Notes: generated by a model not told the origin, from the sequence alone. Counted from the stretch's first letter, positions 34,599 to 43,970 are shown. The stretch is 64,000 nucleotides of DNA from DATBGS01 sp036557885 (GCA_036557885.1 DATBGS010000084.1:17855-81854), one strand, 5' to 3'. A program made the numbers and translations.

Positions 34599-35486
34599 GT
34601 GAAAGCAGTGCAAACGGGCATTGACAAATTTGTCACGGCAAATGGCATCCGTCTCCATTATGTTGAGTGGCCTGGAAAAGACGGAACAGCCTGGCGTTTG
34701 CCAGTCATCCTGCTGCATAGCGGGTTGGGATCAGGCCACTGTTGGGATTTGGTCGGGCCGCACCTGGCTGCTGGCGGGTTCCACACGCTGGCGCCTGACC
34801 TGCGGGGCCGGGGACTCAGCGAGCGCCCGCCAGGTGGCTATGATCTGCGCACCATCGCGGAAGACGTGGTGGCCTTTAGCCAGGCCGTCTCCTCTGGGCG
34901 CGTTGCCATCGTTGGGCATTCCTATGGCGCCTATGTCGCGCTGGCCGCTGCTGCCCTCTATCCCAGCCTGTTTACCCAACTCGTGCTGGTGGATGGAGGC
35001 ATCTGGTCAGCCGAGGGCCAGACCTGGGAAGAGTTTGCCCAGCAACAGCAAGGCGTCACGCAGACCTACCCAACGCTGGCCGCGTACCTCGAAACCCAGC
35101 GCGAGGGCACAGCGCTGTTCTGGAATGATGAGGTGGCGCGGGCGCTGGTTAGCACTGTGCAGATAGACCCCGACGGGACGGTGCGCGAGTCCATGCCCCC
35201 GGTAGCCTGGCAGCAAACGCTGGCAAGCATGTGGCGCTATCGCCCCGAATCGCTCTATTCCCACATTGCCTGCCCCACGCTGGTCGTGGTGACTGAACTG
35301 CCCACTTCCTTTCCCAAAGACGTGCGCAACCAGAAATTAGAAATGAACGAGCGCTTCTTGCCGGAGGCAATGGCTGGCCTGCGCTGGTGCCGGGTGCAAG
35401 TCATGGAGCAGACCCACCACGAAGTACCTTTCCACAAGCCGGAAGAACTGGCAAACCTCATTACCTCGTTTGTGCGTACACCCTAG
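34599..35486 (+). CDS. Alpha/beta hydrolase
   Basis: The 295-residue protein has the alpha/beta-hydrolase fold. The oxyanion region is LLHSGLGSGHCWD (38-50), the nucleophile elbow IVGHSYGAY (Ser108), and the last His lies in EQTHHEVPFHKPEEL near the C-terminus. The DLRGRGLSERP motif (67-77) is typical of esterases, lactonases and C-C hydrolases. No signal peptide is present, so it acts in the cytoplasm. The start is GTG after GAGGGACAGGC. It is a single gene between the IS605-like element and the pentose-phosphate operon. Substrate unknown. Confidence 0.87.
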   Translation: MKAVQTGIDKFVTANGIRLHYVEWPGKDGTAWRLPVILLHSGLGSGHCWDLVGPHLAAGGFHTLAPDLRGRGLSERPPGGYDLRTIAEDVVAFSQAVSSGRVAIVGHSYGAYVALAAAALYPSLFTQLVLVDGGIWSAEGQTWEEFAQQQQGVTQTYPTLAAYLETQREGTALFWNDEVARALVSTVQIDPDGTVRESMPPVAWQQTLASMWRYRPESLYSHIACPTLVVVTELPTSFPKDVRNQKLEMNERFLPEAMAGLRWCRVQVMEQTHHEVPFHKPEELANLITSFVRTP

Positions 35487-35493
35487 CCGCGCC

Positions 35494-35553
35494 AACATCG
35501 GTTGTTGGATCACCGGTTGCTTGATCATTGGTTGTTAGATCATCGGTTGCTGG
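35494..35553. repeat. Four tandem copies of a 15-bp repeat
   Basis: Units follow ATCAYYGGTTGYTNG: the second to fourth start at 35509, 35524 and 35539, and the first, starting at 35494, is one base different at its beginning. They lie just after the hydrolase stop and before the end of opcA. Units differ at a few positions, so they are not a recent duplication. Confidence 0.75.
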
Positions 35554-35573
35554 CAGGGGCGCCAACTGCTCGC

Positions 35574-36821
35574 TCACTCTGCCAGTGCCCCCGCCACGCT
35601 GAGCGCGTCCTCGAAGCCCTCATCATGGGTAAAGACCTCTAGCTCAGCGCTCAAGAGTTCGCTGCGCCCAATAGAATCCAGATGCACCGTGCGCTGCTGC
35701 CCCCAGGCTGCGCCGTCAATCGTGCAGGAGGTCGTGGCATGCTCGTGGTCGGGCGAGCGCCGAATCTCAAAACTTGCGGTGTGCCCCTTGAGGCTGCTGG
35801 TGATGATCAGCGTGCTGAGTGCGCCAGCCACCGCCTGCGACACCATCCAGGTTGGGTTGGGAGGAGGCTGTTGCTCGCGCAGGTGTTCGCCTGTCTGAAT
35901 CATCAGCGGCTTTTTGTGGGGTTTGGCGCTGCGCGGGCGAATCTCCACCAGCACCGACTTCTGCCCCTCGGTACGTAGTTCCAGGTGAAAGGTGCCGCCG
36001 TTCTTTTTTTGCTGCCCCGGAACGAGGCTCCAGCCCAGCACGCTCGCCATCCACCCAACCAGCAGCAGCGCCTGCGCCGGATTCGAGACGCCTACCGTCT
36101 GTCCGTTTGCTTCATGCCCCGCGTACTCAATCAACAGGTGGGAGATGCCACGCAGATAGGGCTGGAGAGCGTCAAGATCAAAAAATTGGGCGGTTAATTC
36201 GCGCCAGGGAGCCAGCCGCTGCCAGTTCAGATCGCTGGCCGCGCAGCGATAATGTCGGCTGCGCGTGATGCGCGCCAGCGCGGAAAGATTCCCTTCCAGA
36301 TGCTCAAACTCTGCTGAGTCCACCACCATCCGATCACTGACCCCTACCAGGCGCTCAAAAAGCGCGTGATCGAGCGGCAGCGCATCGGCCCACCACATAA
36401 AGACTGGCAGATTCGCTGCCAGCAACGAGAGCACCACGCCGGGAAGGAAATGGACCGCTGTCCCATTGGCCTCAATCGTGACCTGCTCGCTGGTATTGTA
36501 GCCCCAGCGCTGGCGGTCCTGATAACAGGACTGATTGACCCAGGCGCGCATGCTCGGCGGCTCAATTTCTGGTTCGGCAATCAGCAGCAGCACACGCGCC
36601 GGATGATGCCGACAAAGATTCCCCAGGGCGCCCTCCACCGCTGCCGCCGTTTTGGCGCGCCTGGTAAACACAATCAAATTCAGAACGCTATTCCGCGTAG
36701 CCGGATGACCGTCATTGGTCGGGATGGCCGCTACCGACTCTTTCCAGAGCCGCATCCACTCTTCTTTGATGGACTGAATCTCCACTGCCAACATGTCCTG
36801 CCGCGTCGGTTCTGCGTTCAT
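35574..36821 (-). CDS. opcA: Glucose-6-phosphate dehydrogenase assembly protein OpcA
   Basis: The 415-residue protein matches OpcA: an N-terminal part with TRNSVLNLIVFTRRA and PARVLLLIAEPE, a middle with LPVFMWWADALP and MVVDSAEF, and a C-terminal domain (SPDHEHATTSCTIDG). OpcA promotes tetramer assembly and redox control of glucose-6-phosphate dehydrogenase, best studied in cyanobacteria. It follows zwf directly in the same operon, which fits. The ATG at 36821 has AAAGGGG upstream; the frame extends to 36968 through a non-coding hairpin region. Confidence 0.9.
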   Translation of the reverse strand: MNAEPTRQDMLAVEIQSIKEEWMRLWKESVAAIPTNDGHPATRNSVLNLIVFTRRAKTAAAVEGALGNLCRHHPARVLLLIAEPEIEPPSMRAWVNQSCYQDRQRWGYNTSEQVTIEANGTAVHFLPGVVLSLLAANLPVFMWWADALPLDHALFERLVGVSDRMVVDSAEFEHLEGNLSALARITRSRHYRCAASDLNWQRLAPWRELTAQFFDLDALQPYLRGISHLLIEYAGHEANGQTVGVSNPAQALLLVGWMASVLGWSLVPGQQKKNGGTFHLELRTEGQKSVLVEIRPRSAKPHKKPLMIQTGEHLREQQPPPNPTWMVSQAVAGALSTLIITSSLKGHTASFEIRRSPDHEHATTSCTIDGAAWGQQRTVHLDSIGRSELLSAELEVFTHDEGFEDALSVAGALAE

Positions 36822-36913
36822 ACTAACCCCTTTCTGAACGCCTATCTCATGAACGGGATAGGGAACGAGGAGAGACTGCCCACAGTTGGGCGGTTGTCCC
36901 CTTACGGGGGTGG

Positions 36914-36945
36914 CCGGTTTTTGGTGGGAACCGGAAAACCCCACC
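36914..36945 (-). promoter_or_regulatory. Two mutually exclusive hairpins between zwf and opcA
   Basis: CCGGTT (36914-36919) can pair with AACCGG (36929-36934), and GGTGGG (36923-36928) can pair with CCCACC (36940-36945). The two stems overlap, so only one can form at a time. This could be an attenuator or an RNA-processing site in the 199-bp gap. No regulatory protein or ligand is evident. Confidence 0.35.
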
Positions 36946-37020
36946 ACGCCTGTCCCGCGAAGCACCACCTGAAGGTAGCAAGACCACCTGAAGATGGCAG
37001 GCTGAGGATGCGCGGTTAGC

Positions 37021-38646
37021 TTATGGACGCCTCCAATTTTTGCCGCCGCGCTCGATCAGCGTGTCGGCCTCTTTTGGTCCCCAACTTCCGGCTTCATAGA
37101 GAGGAAGATGTGTGGTAGATTGGCCTGCCCAACCCTCCAGAACACTGTTGATGATGGTCCAGGCCGCCTCGGTTTCATCGCGGCGGGTAAACAGCGTGGA
37201 ATCACCAAGCATACAATCAAGCAGCAGCCGCTCGTAGGCTTCAGGCGCCTCGCTCGCAAAAGCCGAGCCATACAGAAAGTCCATGTTGACGCCGCGAATG
37301 CGCATGGCGCCACCAGGCACCTTGGCGCCAAAGCGCAGCGAAATCCCTTCATTTGGCTGGATGCGCAGCGAGAGCACATTGGGCTGTAACTCGGTCACAT
37401 TGGTATTCTTAAAGAGCATGAAGGGCGGGCGCTTAAATTCGATGTCAATCTGCGTGACCCGCTTTGCCAGGCGTTTGCCTGTGCGCAGGTAGAAGGGCAC
37501 GTCGGCCCAGCGCCAGTTATCTATCTCCAGTTTGAGGGCGATATAGGTTTCGGTCTTCGTGTCTGGCGCAACCCCTGGCTCCTGATAATAGCCCGGCACC
37601 TGCTTCCCGTTAATCCAGCCGGGGCCATACTGCGCGCGCACCGTGTTGCGCGCGACCTGCACCAGATCAAGCGGCGGGATGGCATGCAGCACCTTGACCT
37701 TTTCATCGCGCACCGCGTTGGCCTCGAAGCCAACCGGCGGCTCCATTGCCGTCAGCGACAGAAGCTGCATCATATGGTTCTGGACCATATCCCGAATGGC
37801 CCCTGCCGTCTCGTAGTAGCCAGCGCGCCCCTCAACCCCCACCTGTTCGGCCACCGTAATCTGCACGTTATCAATGTAGCGCCGGTTCCAGATGGGTTCA
37901 AAGATGCCATTGCTGAAGCGGAACACCAGAATGTTCTGCACGGTTTCTTTGCCCAGGTAGTGGTCAATGCGATAGACCTGATCTTCCGAGAAGACCCGCA
38001 GCACCTTCCGGTTGAGTTCTTTGGCGCTCGCCAGATCATGTCCAAAGGGTTTTTCGATGATAACGCGCGTCCACCCATTGGCGGATTCTTCATCATCGCC
38101 ATTGTTCAGCCCATCCTGAGCAGCATGGCTGCGCCCACGATGAGGCGCCCCCAGGTTGTGCCCGTTCTTATGTACCAGCCTGGCCTGGCCGAGATGCTGG
38201 ATGATCTCAGGGTAATACTCCGGCGAAGTTGCCAGGTAAAAGATATGATTGCCGCTGATGCCGCGTTGATGGTCAAGCTGGTGCAGCTTCTGGCCGAGCC
38301 GCACATAGCCCTCTACATCGTGAAATTCCGTCTGGTGATAAAACAGCCCTTGGCAAAAGCTCTCCCAGACGGTGGGGTTCACCGGATGATTGCGTGAGAA
38401 CTCGTTGATGGCATCCTTGACATATTGGCGCCATGCCTCATCTGTCATGGGGCGCCGCGCCACCCCAACGACAGTGAATCCGGCAGGCAGCGGATTCTCC
38501 ATAGCCAGGTTATACAGCGCAGGCAAGAGCTTGCGCTTGGTCAGGTCGCCGGTTGCCCCAAAGATCACCATTGCGCAGGGCTGCGGGGTGCGCTGCCCCC
38601 GTGTGCCCTGGCGCAAGGGGTTGGTAAGCAGGGTGCTCTCCGACAT
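37021..38646 (-). CDS. zwf: Glucose-6-phosphate 1-dehydrogenase
   Basis: The 541-residue enzyme oxidises glucose 6-phosphate to 6-phosphogluconolactone and makes NADPH. The nucleotide motif is FGATGDLTKRKLLPALYNL (29-47), the substrate site IEKPFGHDL and the catalytic His in YRIDHYLGKE. An extra loop of about 30 residues (NGHNLGAPHRGRSHAAQDGL onward) precedes IEKPFGHD and makes the protein longer than the usual 490-510. Further downstream is the FRFSNGIFEPIWNRRYIDNVQIT stretch. ATG 38646 is preceded by GGGAAG. It lies between gnd and opcA in the operon. Confidence 0.95.
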   Translation of the reverse strand: MSESTLLTNPLRQGTRGQRTPQPCAMVIFGATGDLTKRKLLPALYNLAMENPLPAGFTVVGVARRPMTDEAWRQYVKDAINEFSRNHPVNPTVWESFCQGLFYHQTEFHDVEGYVRLGQKLHQLDHQRGISGNHIFYLATSPEYYPEIIQHLGQARLVHKNGHNLGAPHRGRSHAAQDGLNNGDDEESANGWTRVIIEKPFGHDLASAKELNRKVLRVFSEDQVYRIDHYLGKETVQNILVFRFSNGIFEPIWNRRYIDNVQITVAEQVGVEGRAGYYETAGAIRDMVQNHMMQLLSLTAMEPPVGFEANAVRDEKVKVLHAIPPLDLVQVARNTVRAQYGPGWINGKQVPGYYQEPGVAPDTKTETYIALKLEIDNWRWADVPFYLRTGKRLAKRVTQIDIEFKRPPFMLFKNTNVTELQPNVLSLRIQPNEGISLRFGAKVPGGAMRIRGVNMDFLYGSAFASEAPEAYERLLLDCMLGDSTLFTRRDETEAAWTIINSVLEGWAGQSTTHLPLYEAGSWGPKEADTLIERGGKNWRRP

Positions 38647-38676
38647 AACTACTTCCCTTCACCGAGCAAAGCAAGG

Positions 38677-38706
38677 GCGCCCGCTGAGGCTTGCCCACGC
38701 GGGCGC
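38677..38706 (-). repeat. Hairpin between gnd and zwf
   Basis: GCGCCCGC and GCGGGCGC form an 8-bp GC-only stem with a 14-nt loop in the 69-bp gap. No T-tract follows on the minus strand, so it may stabilise or process the operon mRNA. Confidence 0.5.
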
Positions 38707-38715
38707 GTGCTTCGG

Positions 38716-39612
38716 TTATTCTGTTTTGATAGCGTGCCCGCCAAATTGATTGCGCAGCGCTGCGATCACCTTGGCGCTAAACGACTCATCCTGCCGCGAA
38801 CGGAAGCGCTCCAGCAAGGACAAGGTGATGATGGGCGCTGGCACATCGTGCTCCATCGCCTCCAGCACCGTCCAGCGGCCCTCGCCAGAATCCGCCACCC
38901 AGCCCTTGATGCCCGCCAGCTTGGGATCAGCCTGAAACGCAAGCTCGGCCAGTTCCAAGAGCCAGGAGCGCACCACGCTGCCCTGGTTCCACAGATGCGA
39001 GATTTTGTACAGGTCCAGGTTATATTGCGAGGCGTTCAGAATCTCAAAGCCTTCGCCATACGCCTGCAACATGCCATACTCGACGCCGTTATGCACCATC
39101 TTCACCAGATGGCCCGCGCCGTGATCGCCCATATAGCCGTAGCCATCGGGCGGCGCCAGCGTCTTAAAGATCGGCTCGCAGTGGTCGAAAATCGCCTTCT
39201 CGCCGCCAATCATCAGACAATAGCCGACCTTCAGCCCCCAGACGCCGCCGCTGGTGCCCACATCCATAAAGTGATAACCCTTGGCGGTCACTTCCTGGCC
39301 CCGGCGTATCGAGTCTTTGTAGTAGGAGTTGCCGCCATCAATCAGGATGTCGCCCTTAGCAATCAGCGGCTCCAGCGCCGCGATCTGGTCATCCACCGGC
39401 TGCCCGGCTGGGACCATAATCCAGATAATGCGCGGAGCTTTGAGCTTGCCGACCAGTTCTTCCAGCGTAAAGGCGCCCTCGGCGCCCTCCGTCATAATCT
39501 CTTTGGTTTTTTCCGCCGTGCGGTTATAGGCCACGACCCGGTGGCCGTCACGCATCAAGCGCCGCACCATGTTGGCCCCCATGCGCCCCAGCCCAATAAA
39601 ACCCAGTTCCAC
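38716..39612 (-). CDS. gnd: 6-phosphogluconate dehydrogenase (short, GndA/YqeC type)
   Basis: The 298-residue enzyme oxidatively decarboxylates 6-phosphogluconate to ribulose 5-phosphate. The Rossmann motif is LGFIGLGRMGANMVRRL (3-19), the family motif ILIDGGNSYYKDS lies near residue 90, DVGTSGGVWGL near 117 and the catalytic Lys in GHLVKMVHNGVEYG. It is of the short form (about 300 residues) that lacks the long C-terminal domain of the E. coli enzyme. The start is GTG with AAGGAG 8 nt upstream. Confidence 0.93.
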   Translation of the reverse strand: MELGFIGLGRMGANMVRRLMRDGHRVVAYNRTAEKTKEIMTEGAEGAFTLEELVGKLKAPRIIWIMVPAGQPVDDQIAALEPLIAKGDILIDGGNSYYKDSIRRGQEVTAKGYHFMDVGTSGGVWGLKVGYCLMIGGEKAIFDHCEPIFKTLAPPDGYGYMGDHGAGHLVKMVHNGVEYGMLQAYGEGFEILNASQYNLDLYKISHLWNQGSVVRSWLLELAELAFQADPKLAGIKGWVADSGEGRWTVLEAMEHDVPAPIITLSLLERFRSRQDESFSAKVIAALRNQFGGHAIKTE

Positions 39613-39648
39613 CCTCTGGCTCCTTTCAAAGCATGCCTAAAATTATCA

Positions 39649-39683
39649 CAGATCGTCCGGTTCCAATGGAACCGGACAATCTG
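39649..39683 (-). repeat. Strong hairpin between tal and gnd
   Basis: A 16-bp inverted repeat centred on GGTTCC-AAT-GGAACC has one G-T or mismatch position. On the minus strand it is followed by TGATAATTTTAG. It sits inside the operon and may act as a partial terminator or mRNA stabiliser, lowering expression of the oxidative branch genes relative to tal. Confidence 0.6.
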
Positions 39684-39691
39684 GTGTGCTC

Positions 39692-40840
39692 TTACCTGCC
39701 CATTCCGGTCAGCAGCTTCTCGCGCTTTTCCTCCAGCACCTTCATCAGCTTATCAAAGGCGTCGGAGAAGAGCTTGCCGCCTTCGTCCAGCAGTTGCTGT
39801 GTCACCTGATCATAGCTGATGCCCACTGCTGCCAGATCACGCAGCACCTGATGCGCGTCGGCCACATCCTGTGTCAGCGTCATGGCGACCTTGCCGTGAT
39901 CTTTAAAGGCCGCGATGGTCTGGTCGGGCATGGTATTGACAGTCTCTGGCCCAATCAGTTCTTCCACGTACAGCACATCGCGGTACTGCGGGTTTTTGGT
40001 ACTGGTGCTGGCCCAGAGGCAGCGCTGCACCATCGCCCCTTTGGACTTCAGTTTGGCAAAGCGCTCGCCCTTATGGAAAACTGCCTGGTACTTCTCATAC
40101 GCCAGCTTCGCGTTGGCAATAGCGGATTTTCCAAGCAGGCTGGTCAGCTTCTCTTGCTCGGCGCCCTGGGCCGTCTTGAGCTTCTCTTCCAGCAGTTTAT
40201 CCACCAGCGTATCCACGCGGCTGACAAAGAAACTGGCAACCGATGCCAGCTTCTCAATGGACTGGCCCGCTGCTACGCGCTTTTCCAGCGCGTTCAGGTA
40301 CGCCTCGGCCACGCGCTCATAGTAGCCCAGCGAAAAGATCAGGGTGATGTTGATGCTGATGCCCTCGGTCAGACAGCCTTCAATGGCGGGCATCCCTTCC
40401 TCGCTGGCGGGAATCTTCACATACACATTGGGCCGGTTCACTTCATCATGCAGCCGATGCGCCTCGGCAATCGTTGCCGCTGTATCATGCAGCAGGTGCG
40501 GCGAAACCTCGATGGAGACATACCCGTCCAGGCCATGCGTCCGCTCGTACACCGGGCGCAGCCTATCGCAGGCCATCTGAATATCTTCCACCGCCAGCGC
40601 CTCAAAGAGGTCGCCCGCGCTTTTCTTGCCGATGGCCACCAGCTTTTGCAGCGCTTCGTCATAGTCGCTGCTGCCGGCGATGGCCTTCTCAAAGATCGAG
40701 GGGTTGGAGGTAATGCCCGTCAGGGCATCCTCCTGAATCATCCGGTCCAGCGTGCCAGTAGTAATCAGGCTGCGCCGGATGTTGTCCAGCCAGATGCTCT
40801 GGCCGACATCATGCAGTTGTTGCAAGGAATTTTTGGTCAC
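39692..40840 (-). CDS. tal: Transaldolase
   Basis: The 382-residue enzyme transfers dihydroxyacetone units between sugar phosphates in the non-oxidative pentose-phosphate pathway. Motifs are GQSIWLDNIRR near the N-terminus, ITSNPSIFEKAI, VNRPNVYVKIPA with the Schiff-base Lys and NITLIFSLGYYERVAEAY. The length of about 380 is typical of the long actinobacterial/cyanobacterial form. The GTG at 40840 was chosen because AGGAG lies 8 nt upstream and it gives the usual start MTKNSLQQLHD; an ATG ten codons earlier would place the ribosome-binding site inside the gene. Confidence 0.95.
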   Translation of the reverse strand: MTKNSLQQLHDVGQSIWLDNIRRSLITTGTLDRMIQEDALTGITSNPSIFEKAIAGSSDYDEALQKLVAIGKKSAGDLFEALAVEDIQMACDRLRPVYERTHGLDGYVSIEVSPHLLHDTAATIAEAHRLHDEVNRPNVYVKIPASEEGMPAIEGCLTEGISINITLIFSLGYYERVAEAYLNALEKRVAAGQSIEKLASVASFFVSRVDTLVDKLLEEKLKTAQGAEQEKLTSLLGKSAIANAKLAYEKYQAVFHKGERFAKLKSKGAMVQRCLWASTSTKNPQYRDVLYVEELIGPETVNTMPDQTIAAFKDHGKVAMTLTQDVADAHQVLRDLAAVGISYDQVTQQLLDEGGKLFSDAFDKLMKVLEEKREKLLTGMGR

Positions 40841-40931
40841 GGTGCCTGCTCCTTTCAGAATCGCACCCATGTTGCTTTTTGTGGCGCTCTACTACAGTTT
40901 ATCCCATAGATGTTTAAGAAGTGGGGAAGGT

Positions 40932-41381
40932 TTACTTCCCGGCCTCCATTGCTTCGACCTTCTGTAGCCTGCGCACATGACGTGCCTCCCCGCTAAATGT
41001 GGCTGCGAGAAAGGCTTTAATAAGATCAACTGCTAATTCTGAGCCAATGATGCGCGCGCCCAGGCAGAGCACATTCATATTGTCGTGCTCCACGCCTTGA
41101 TGCGCGGAGTAGTGATCGTGGCAGACCGAAGCGCGAATGCCCTTCATCTTGCAGGCGGCCACGCTCGCGCCCACGCCGCTGCCGCACACCAGCACTCCTC
41201 GCTCGGCGCGTCCACTGATGATCGCCTCGCCAACCGCCCTGGCAAAATCAGGATAATCGTCGCCGGGGTCCAGACTGAAGGCGCCCACATCCACCGGCTC
41301 GTGCCCCTCCTTGCGAATCTCCTCCAGGATGGTTTGCTTGAGCGGATAGCCGCCGTGATCCATACCAACCGCAACGCGCAT
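40932..41381 (-). CDS. rpiB: Ribose-5-phosphate isomerase B
   Basis: The 149-residue protein of the RpiB/LacAB family interconverts ribose 5-phosphate and ribulose 5-phosphate. It starts VAVGMDHGGYPLKQ and has YPDFARAVGEAI, GVLVCGSGVGASVAACKMKGIRA and HDNMNVLCLGARIIG. The catalytic Cys of the CGSG loop is present. It lies between a small Cys-rich gene and tal in the operon. Confidence 0.95.
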   Translation of the reverse strand: MRVAVGMDHGGYPLKQTILEEIRKEGHEPVDVGAFSLDPGDDYPDFARAVGEAIISGRAERGVLVCGSGVGASVAACKMKGIRASVCHDHYSAHQGVEHDNMNVLCLGARIIGSELAVDLIKAFLAATFSGEARHVRRLQKVEAMEAGK

Positions 41382-41390
41382 GGCGTGCTC

Positions 41391-41681
41391 CTATCTATAG
41401 ATCAGGCGGCCTCGCGCGTGTTCCGCGTGGACGCCCATAATTGCATCCTGGCACGCTTCGCAGACAAATCCAGCCTCCTGCCCATCAAAGGTGCCCAGAT
41501 GCTCGTGATCTTTGACACAAGCCGCAAAGTCAAAGCGTTGGCGCAGAGAGGCGAGGTCCAGGTAGCAGTCAAAGTAGACCCATTCGCGGCAATGCTCGCT
41601 CCAGGCTTGCCCGCGAAACGTCTCTTTTACACCATGCGACAGCATCTCTTGTTCCAATGCGCGCAAGTGCTCGCAGACCAT
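41391..41681 (-). CDS. Small Cys/His-rich conserved protein in the pentose-phosphate operon
   Basis: This 96-residue protein has no name that I know. It contains TFRGQAWSEHCREWVYFDCYLD in the middle, and a Cys pair with nearby His (FVCEACQDAIMGVH) near the C-terminus, which is likely a zinc site. GGAGG lies 7 nt before the ATG at 41681. It is 9 bp from rpiB and 32 bp from tkt, so it is part of the operon. A role as a regulator or redox-sensitive partner of the pathway is inferred from position only. Confidence 0.65.
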   Translation of the reverse strand: MVCEHLRALEQEMLSHGVKETFRGQAWSEHCREWVYFDCYLDLASLRQRFDFAACVKDHEHLGTFDGQEAGFVCEACQDAIMGVHAEHARGRLIYR

Positions 41682-41713
41682 GCTCACGCCTCCTCTCAAC
41701 ACGCAGCCACTTT

Positions 41714-43759
41714 TTAGACGTGCTTGTGGTGCCCAACCAGCGCCAAAGCGCGCGCCGTGACGTTTTCCACCGTCAGGCCGTATTTCTCCATCAGCGTTTG
41801 ATACGGGGCCGAGGCGCCAAAGCGCTCAATACCCACCATATCTCCCTCCAGCCCAATGTAGCGATACCAGCTCATCGGTGAGCCAGCCTCTACCGCCAGG
41901 CGCCGGGTGACTTTGGGCGGCAGCACGCTGTCGCGGTACTCTTTGGGTTGGCGGTTGAAGATTTCCATGCTGGCGACGCTGACCACGCGCGCCTGGACGC
42001 CTTGCTCGGCCAGCTTCTTTGCCACGCCCGTAATCAGCGCCACTTCCGAGCCAGAAGCCATCAAGATGACATCCGGCTTGCCATCGGGCGCATCCGCCAG
42101 GATATAGGCGCCTTTCTGCACGCCGCTGGCCGGAGCATAGACGCTGCGATCAAGCGTGGGCAGACCCTGGCGCGTCAGCACCAGCACCGTTGGGCCATGT
42201 TTATGTGTCAGGGCGGCGCGCCAGGCTTCCGCCGTCTCGTTGCCATCACAGGGGCGAATCACGGTAATGCCCGGAATCGCCCGCAGCGCCGAAAGCTGCT
42301 CCACTGGCTGATGCGTTGGGCCATCCTCACCCAGCCCGATGCTATCGTGCGTGTAGACATAGATCACGCGCTGCTCCATGATGGAGGCCAGACGGATGGG
42401 CGGGCGCATATAATCCGAGAAGATCAGGAACGTCGCGCCGTAAGGAATCAGGCCGCCATGCAGCGCCATGCCGTTGAGCACCGCGCCCATACCGTGCTCG
42501 CGGATGCCGAAGTGCATATTGCGCCCGGCGGGCTGCGTGCCGTAATCGGCAATGCCCTTCATCAAGGTATCCGTTGAGGGCGCCAGATCAGCCGCGCCGC
42601 CAATCAGCGTGGGCAGTTTCGCGGCAATCGCGTTGATCACCTTGCCGGAGGTGACGCGCGTGGCAACGGGCGGGTCAGTTGGCTTAAAGACGGGTATCTC
42701 CGCGTCCCACCCTTCGGGCAGATCGCCGCTCATCACCTGCTTCCAGAGCGCCGCCAGATCAGGATGCGCCGCTGCATAGGCTTCAAAGCGCTGCTGCCAG
42801 TCTTGCTGAGCCGCCTGGCCGCGTGGCACTACCTCGCGGAAATGCGCCAGCGCCTCAGCGGGCACGTAGAAGTCTTGATCGGGCCAGCCCAGATTCTGGC
42901 GTGTCAGTTTGATCTCATCCACGCCCAGCGGTGTGCCATGCGCCCCGGCGGTATCGTGCTTATTGGGGCTGCCCTCGGCAATATGCGTGCGGGCGATAAT
43001 CAGGCTGGGGCGCAGCGTTTCGGCGCGGGCGTTGTTGAGCGCGTCGGCAATCTGGCTCAGGTTATTGCCATCCACGCGCTGCACATGCCAGCCATACGCC
43101 TCAAAACGATGCCCGACTTCTTCGCTAAAGGCCAGTTCGGTGTTGCCCTCGATGGTGATATGGTTATCATCGTAGAAAAAGATCAGCTTGCCCAGCCCCA
43201 GGTGCCCGGCTAACGACGCCGCCTCGTGCGAGACGCCCTCCATCAGATCGCCATCGCTGCAAATGCCATAGGTGTAGTGGTCCACCACCTCATGGCCGGG
43301 GCGGTTAAAGATTTCGCCCATGAACCGCTCGGCAATGGCAAAGCCCACTGCGTTGCCCACGCCCTGCCCCAGCGGGCCAGTGGTTGTCTCCACACCGGGG
43401 GTCAGGCCATGCTCCGGGTGGCCGGGGGTCTTGCTGCCCCACTGCCGAAACTGCTGTAACTGCTCCAGCGGTAGATCATATCCAGTCAGGTAGAGCAGGC
43501 TATAAATCAGCATCGAGGCATGCCCGCAGGAGAGCACAAAGCGGTCACGGTCAGGCCAGGTCGGGTCGGTGGGATTATGCTTCAGGAAGCGCGTCCAGAG
43601 CGTGTAGGCCACCGGAGCCAGGCCCATCGGCGTCCCTGGGTGGCCGCTGTTGGCCTTTTGCACCCCATCAACGGAGAGCATGCGAATCGTATTGATGCTC
43701 AGCGTATCAAGCGGCGTCTGCGCGGTCTGAGCGGTTGTGGTAGTTTCTGTTGTCGTCAA
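41714..43759 (-). CDS. tkt: Transketolase
   Basis: The 681-residue enzyme moves two-carbon units between sugar phosphates with thiamine diphosphate. Motifs are [13 protein letters not shown] near the N-terminus, the cofactor motif [16 protein letters not shown] (about 166), and [26 protein letters not shown] and [17 protein letters not shown] in the C-terminal half. The start is an unusual TTG (43757-43759), chosen because AGGAGG lies 8 nt upstream. It is the first gene of the operon and is preceded by a promoter. Confidence 0.95.
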   Translation of the reverse strand: MTTTETTTTAQTAQTPLDTLSINTIRMLSVDGVQKANSGHPGTPMGLAPVAYTLWTRFLKHNPTDPTWPDRDRFVLSCGHASMLIYSLLYLTGYDLPLEQLQQFRQWGSKTPGHPEHGLTPGVETTTGPLGQGVGNAVGFAIAERFMGEIFNRPGHEVVDHYTYGICSDGDLMEGVSHEAASLAGHLGLGKLIFFYDDNHITIEGNTELAFSEEVGHRFEAYGWHVQRVDGNNLSQIADALNNARAETLRPSLIIARTHIAEGSPNKHDTAGAHGTPLGVDEIKLTRQNLGWPDQDFYVPAEALAHFREVVPRGQAAQQDWQQRFEAYAAAHPDLAALWKQVMSGDLPEGWDAEIPVFKPTDPPVATRVTSGKVINAIAAKLPTLIGGAADLAPSTDTLMKGIADYGTQPAGRNMHFGIREHGMGAVLNGMALHGGLIPYGATFLIFSDYMRPPIRLASIMEQRVIYVYTHDSIGLGEDGPTHQPVEQLSALRAIPGITVIRPCDGNETAEAWRAALTHKHGPTVLVLTRQGLPTLDRSVYAPASGVQKGAYILADAPDGKPDVILMASGSEVALITGVAKKLAEQGVQARVVSVASMEIFNRQPKEYRDSVLPPKVTRRLAVEAGSPMSWYRYIGLEGDMVGIERFGASAPYQTLMEKYGLTVENVTARALALVGHHKHV

Positions 43760-43803
43760 ATGTCTTTCCTCCTGAACTGCTGCCTCTTATTCATCTCGGC
43801 TTT

Positions 43804-43832
43804 ATGATAGACCACAACAGCACTTTCATCAA
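43804..43832 (-). promoter_or_regulatory. Promoter of the pentose-phosphate operon
   Basis: On the minus strand a -35 TTGATG (43827-43832) and a -10 TATCAT (43804-43809) are 17 bp apart, 45 bp before the tkt start. Confidence 0.65.
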
Positions 43833-43911
43833 GAAGCCAAAACGCTTCAGCTTGAGGGTAGCCGCCCTCAGAGTCTCAGCAGCAAGGAAAACGTTACAGA
43901 TTTCAGCCTTG

Positions 43912-43958
43912 AAAAATCGCCTGGCCGCCGCTCACGCTTGTGAGCGACAGCCAGGCGA
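43912..43958 (-). terminator. Terminator of the lipoprotein gene
   Basis: A stem of TCGCCTGGC and its complement encloses a second stem GCTCAC/GTGAGC. It is followed on the minus strand by TTTTTC. It separates the lipoprotein gene from the tkt promoter. Confidence 0.8.
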
Positions 43959-43970
43959 AAGGCGATACGA

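Noticed and set aside
35494..35553. CRISPR array
   Set aside because: The 15-bp units are directly adjacent with no spacers, so it is a simple tandem repeat.
38425..39819. Long open frame on the plus strand opposite zwf and gnd
   Set aside because: It crosses two clear enzyme genes and their gap; the composition explains the open frame.
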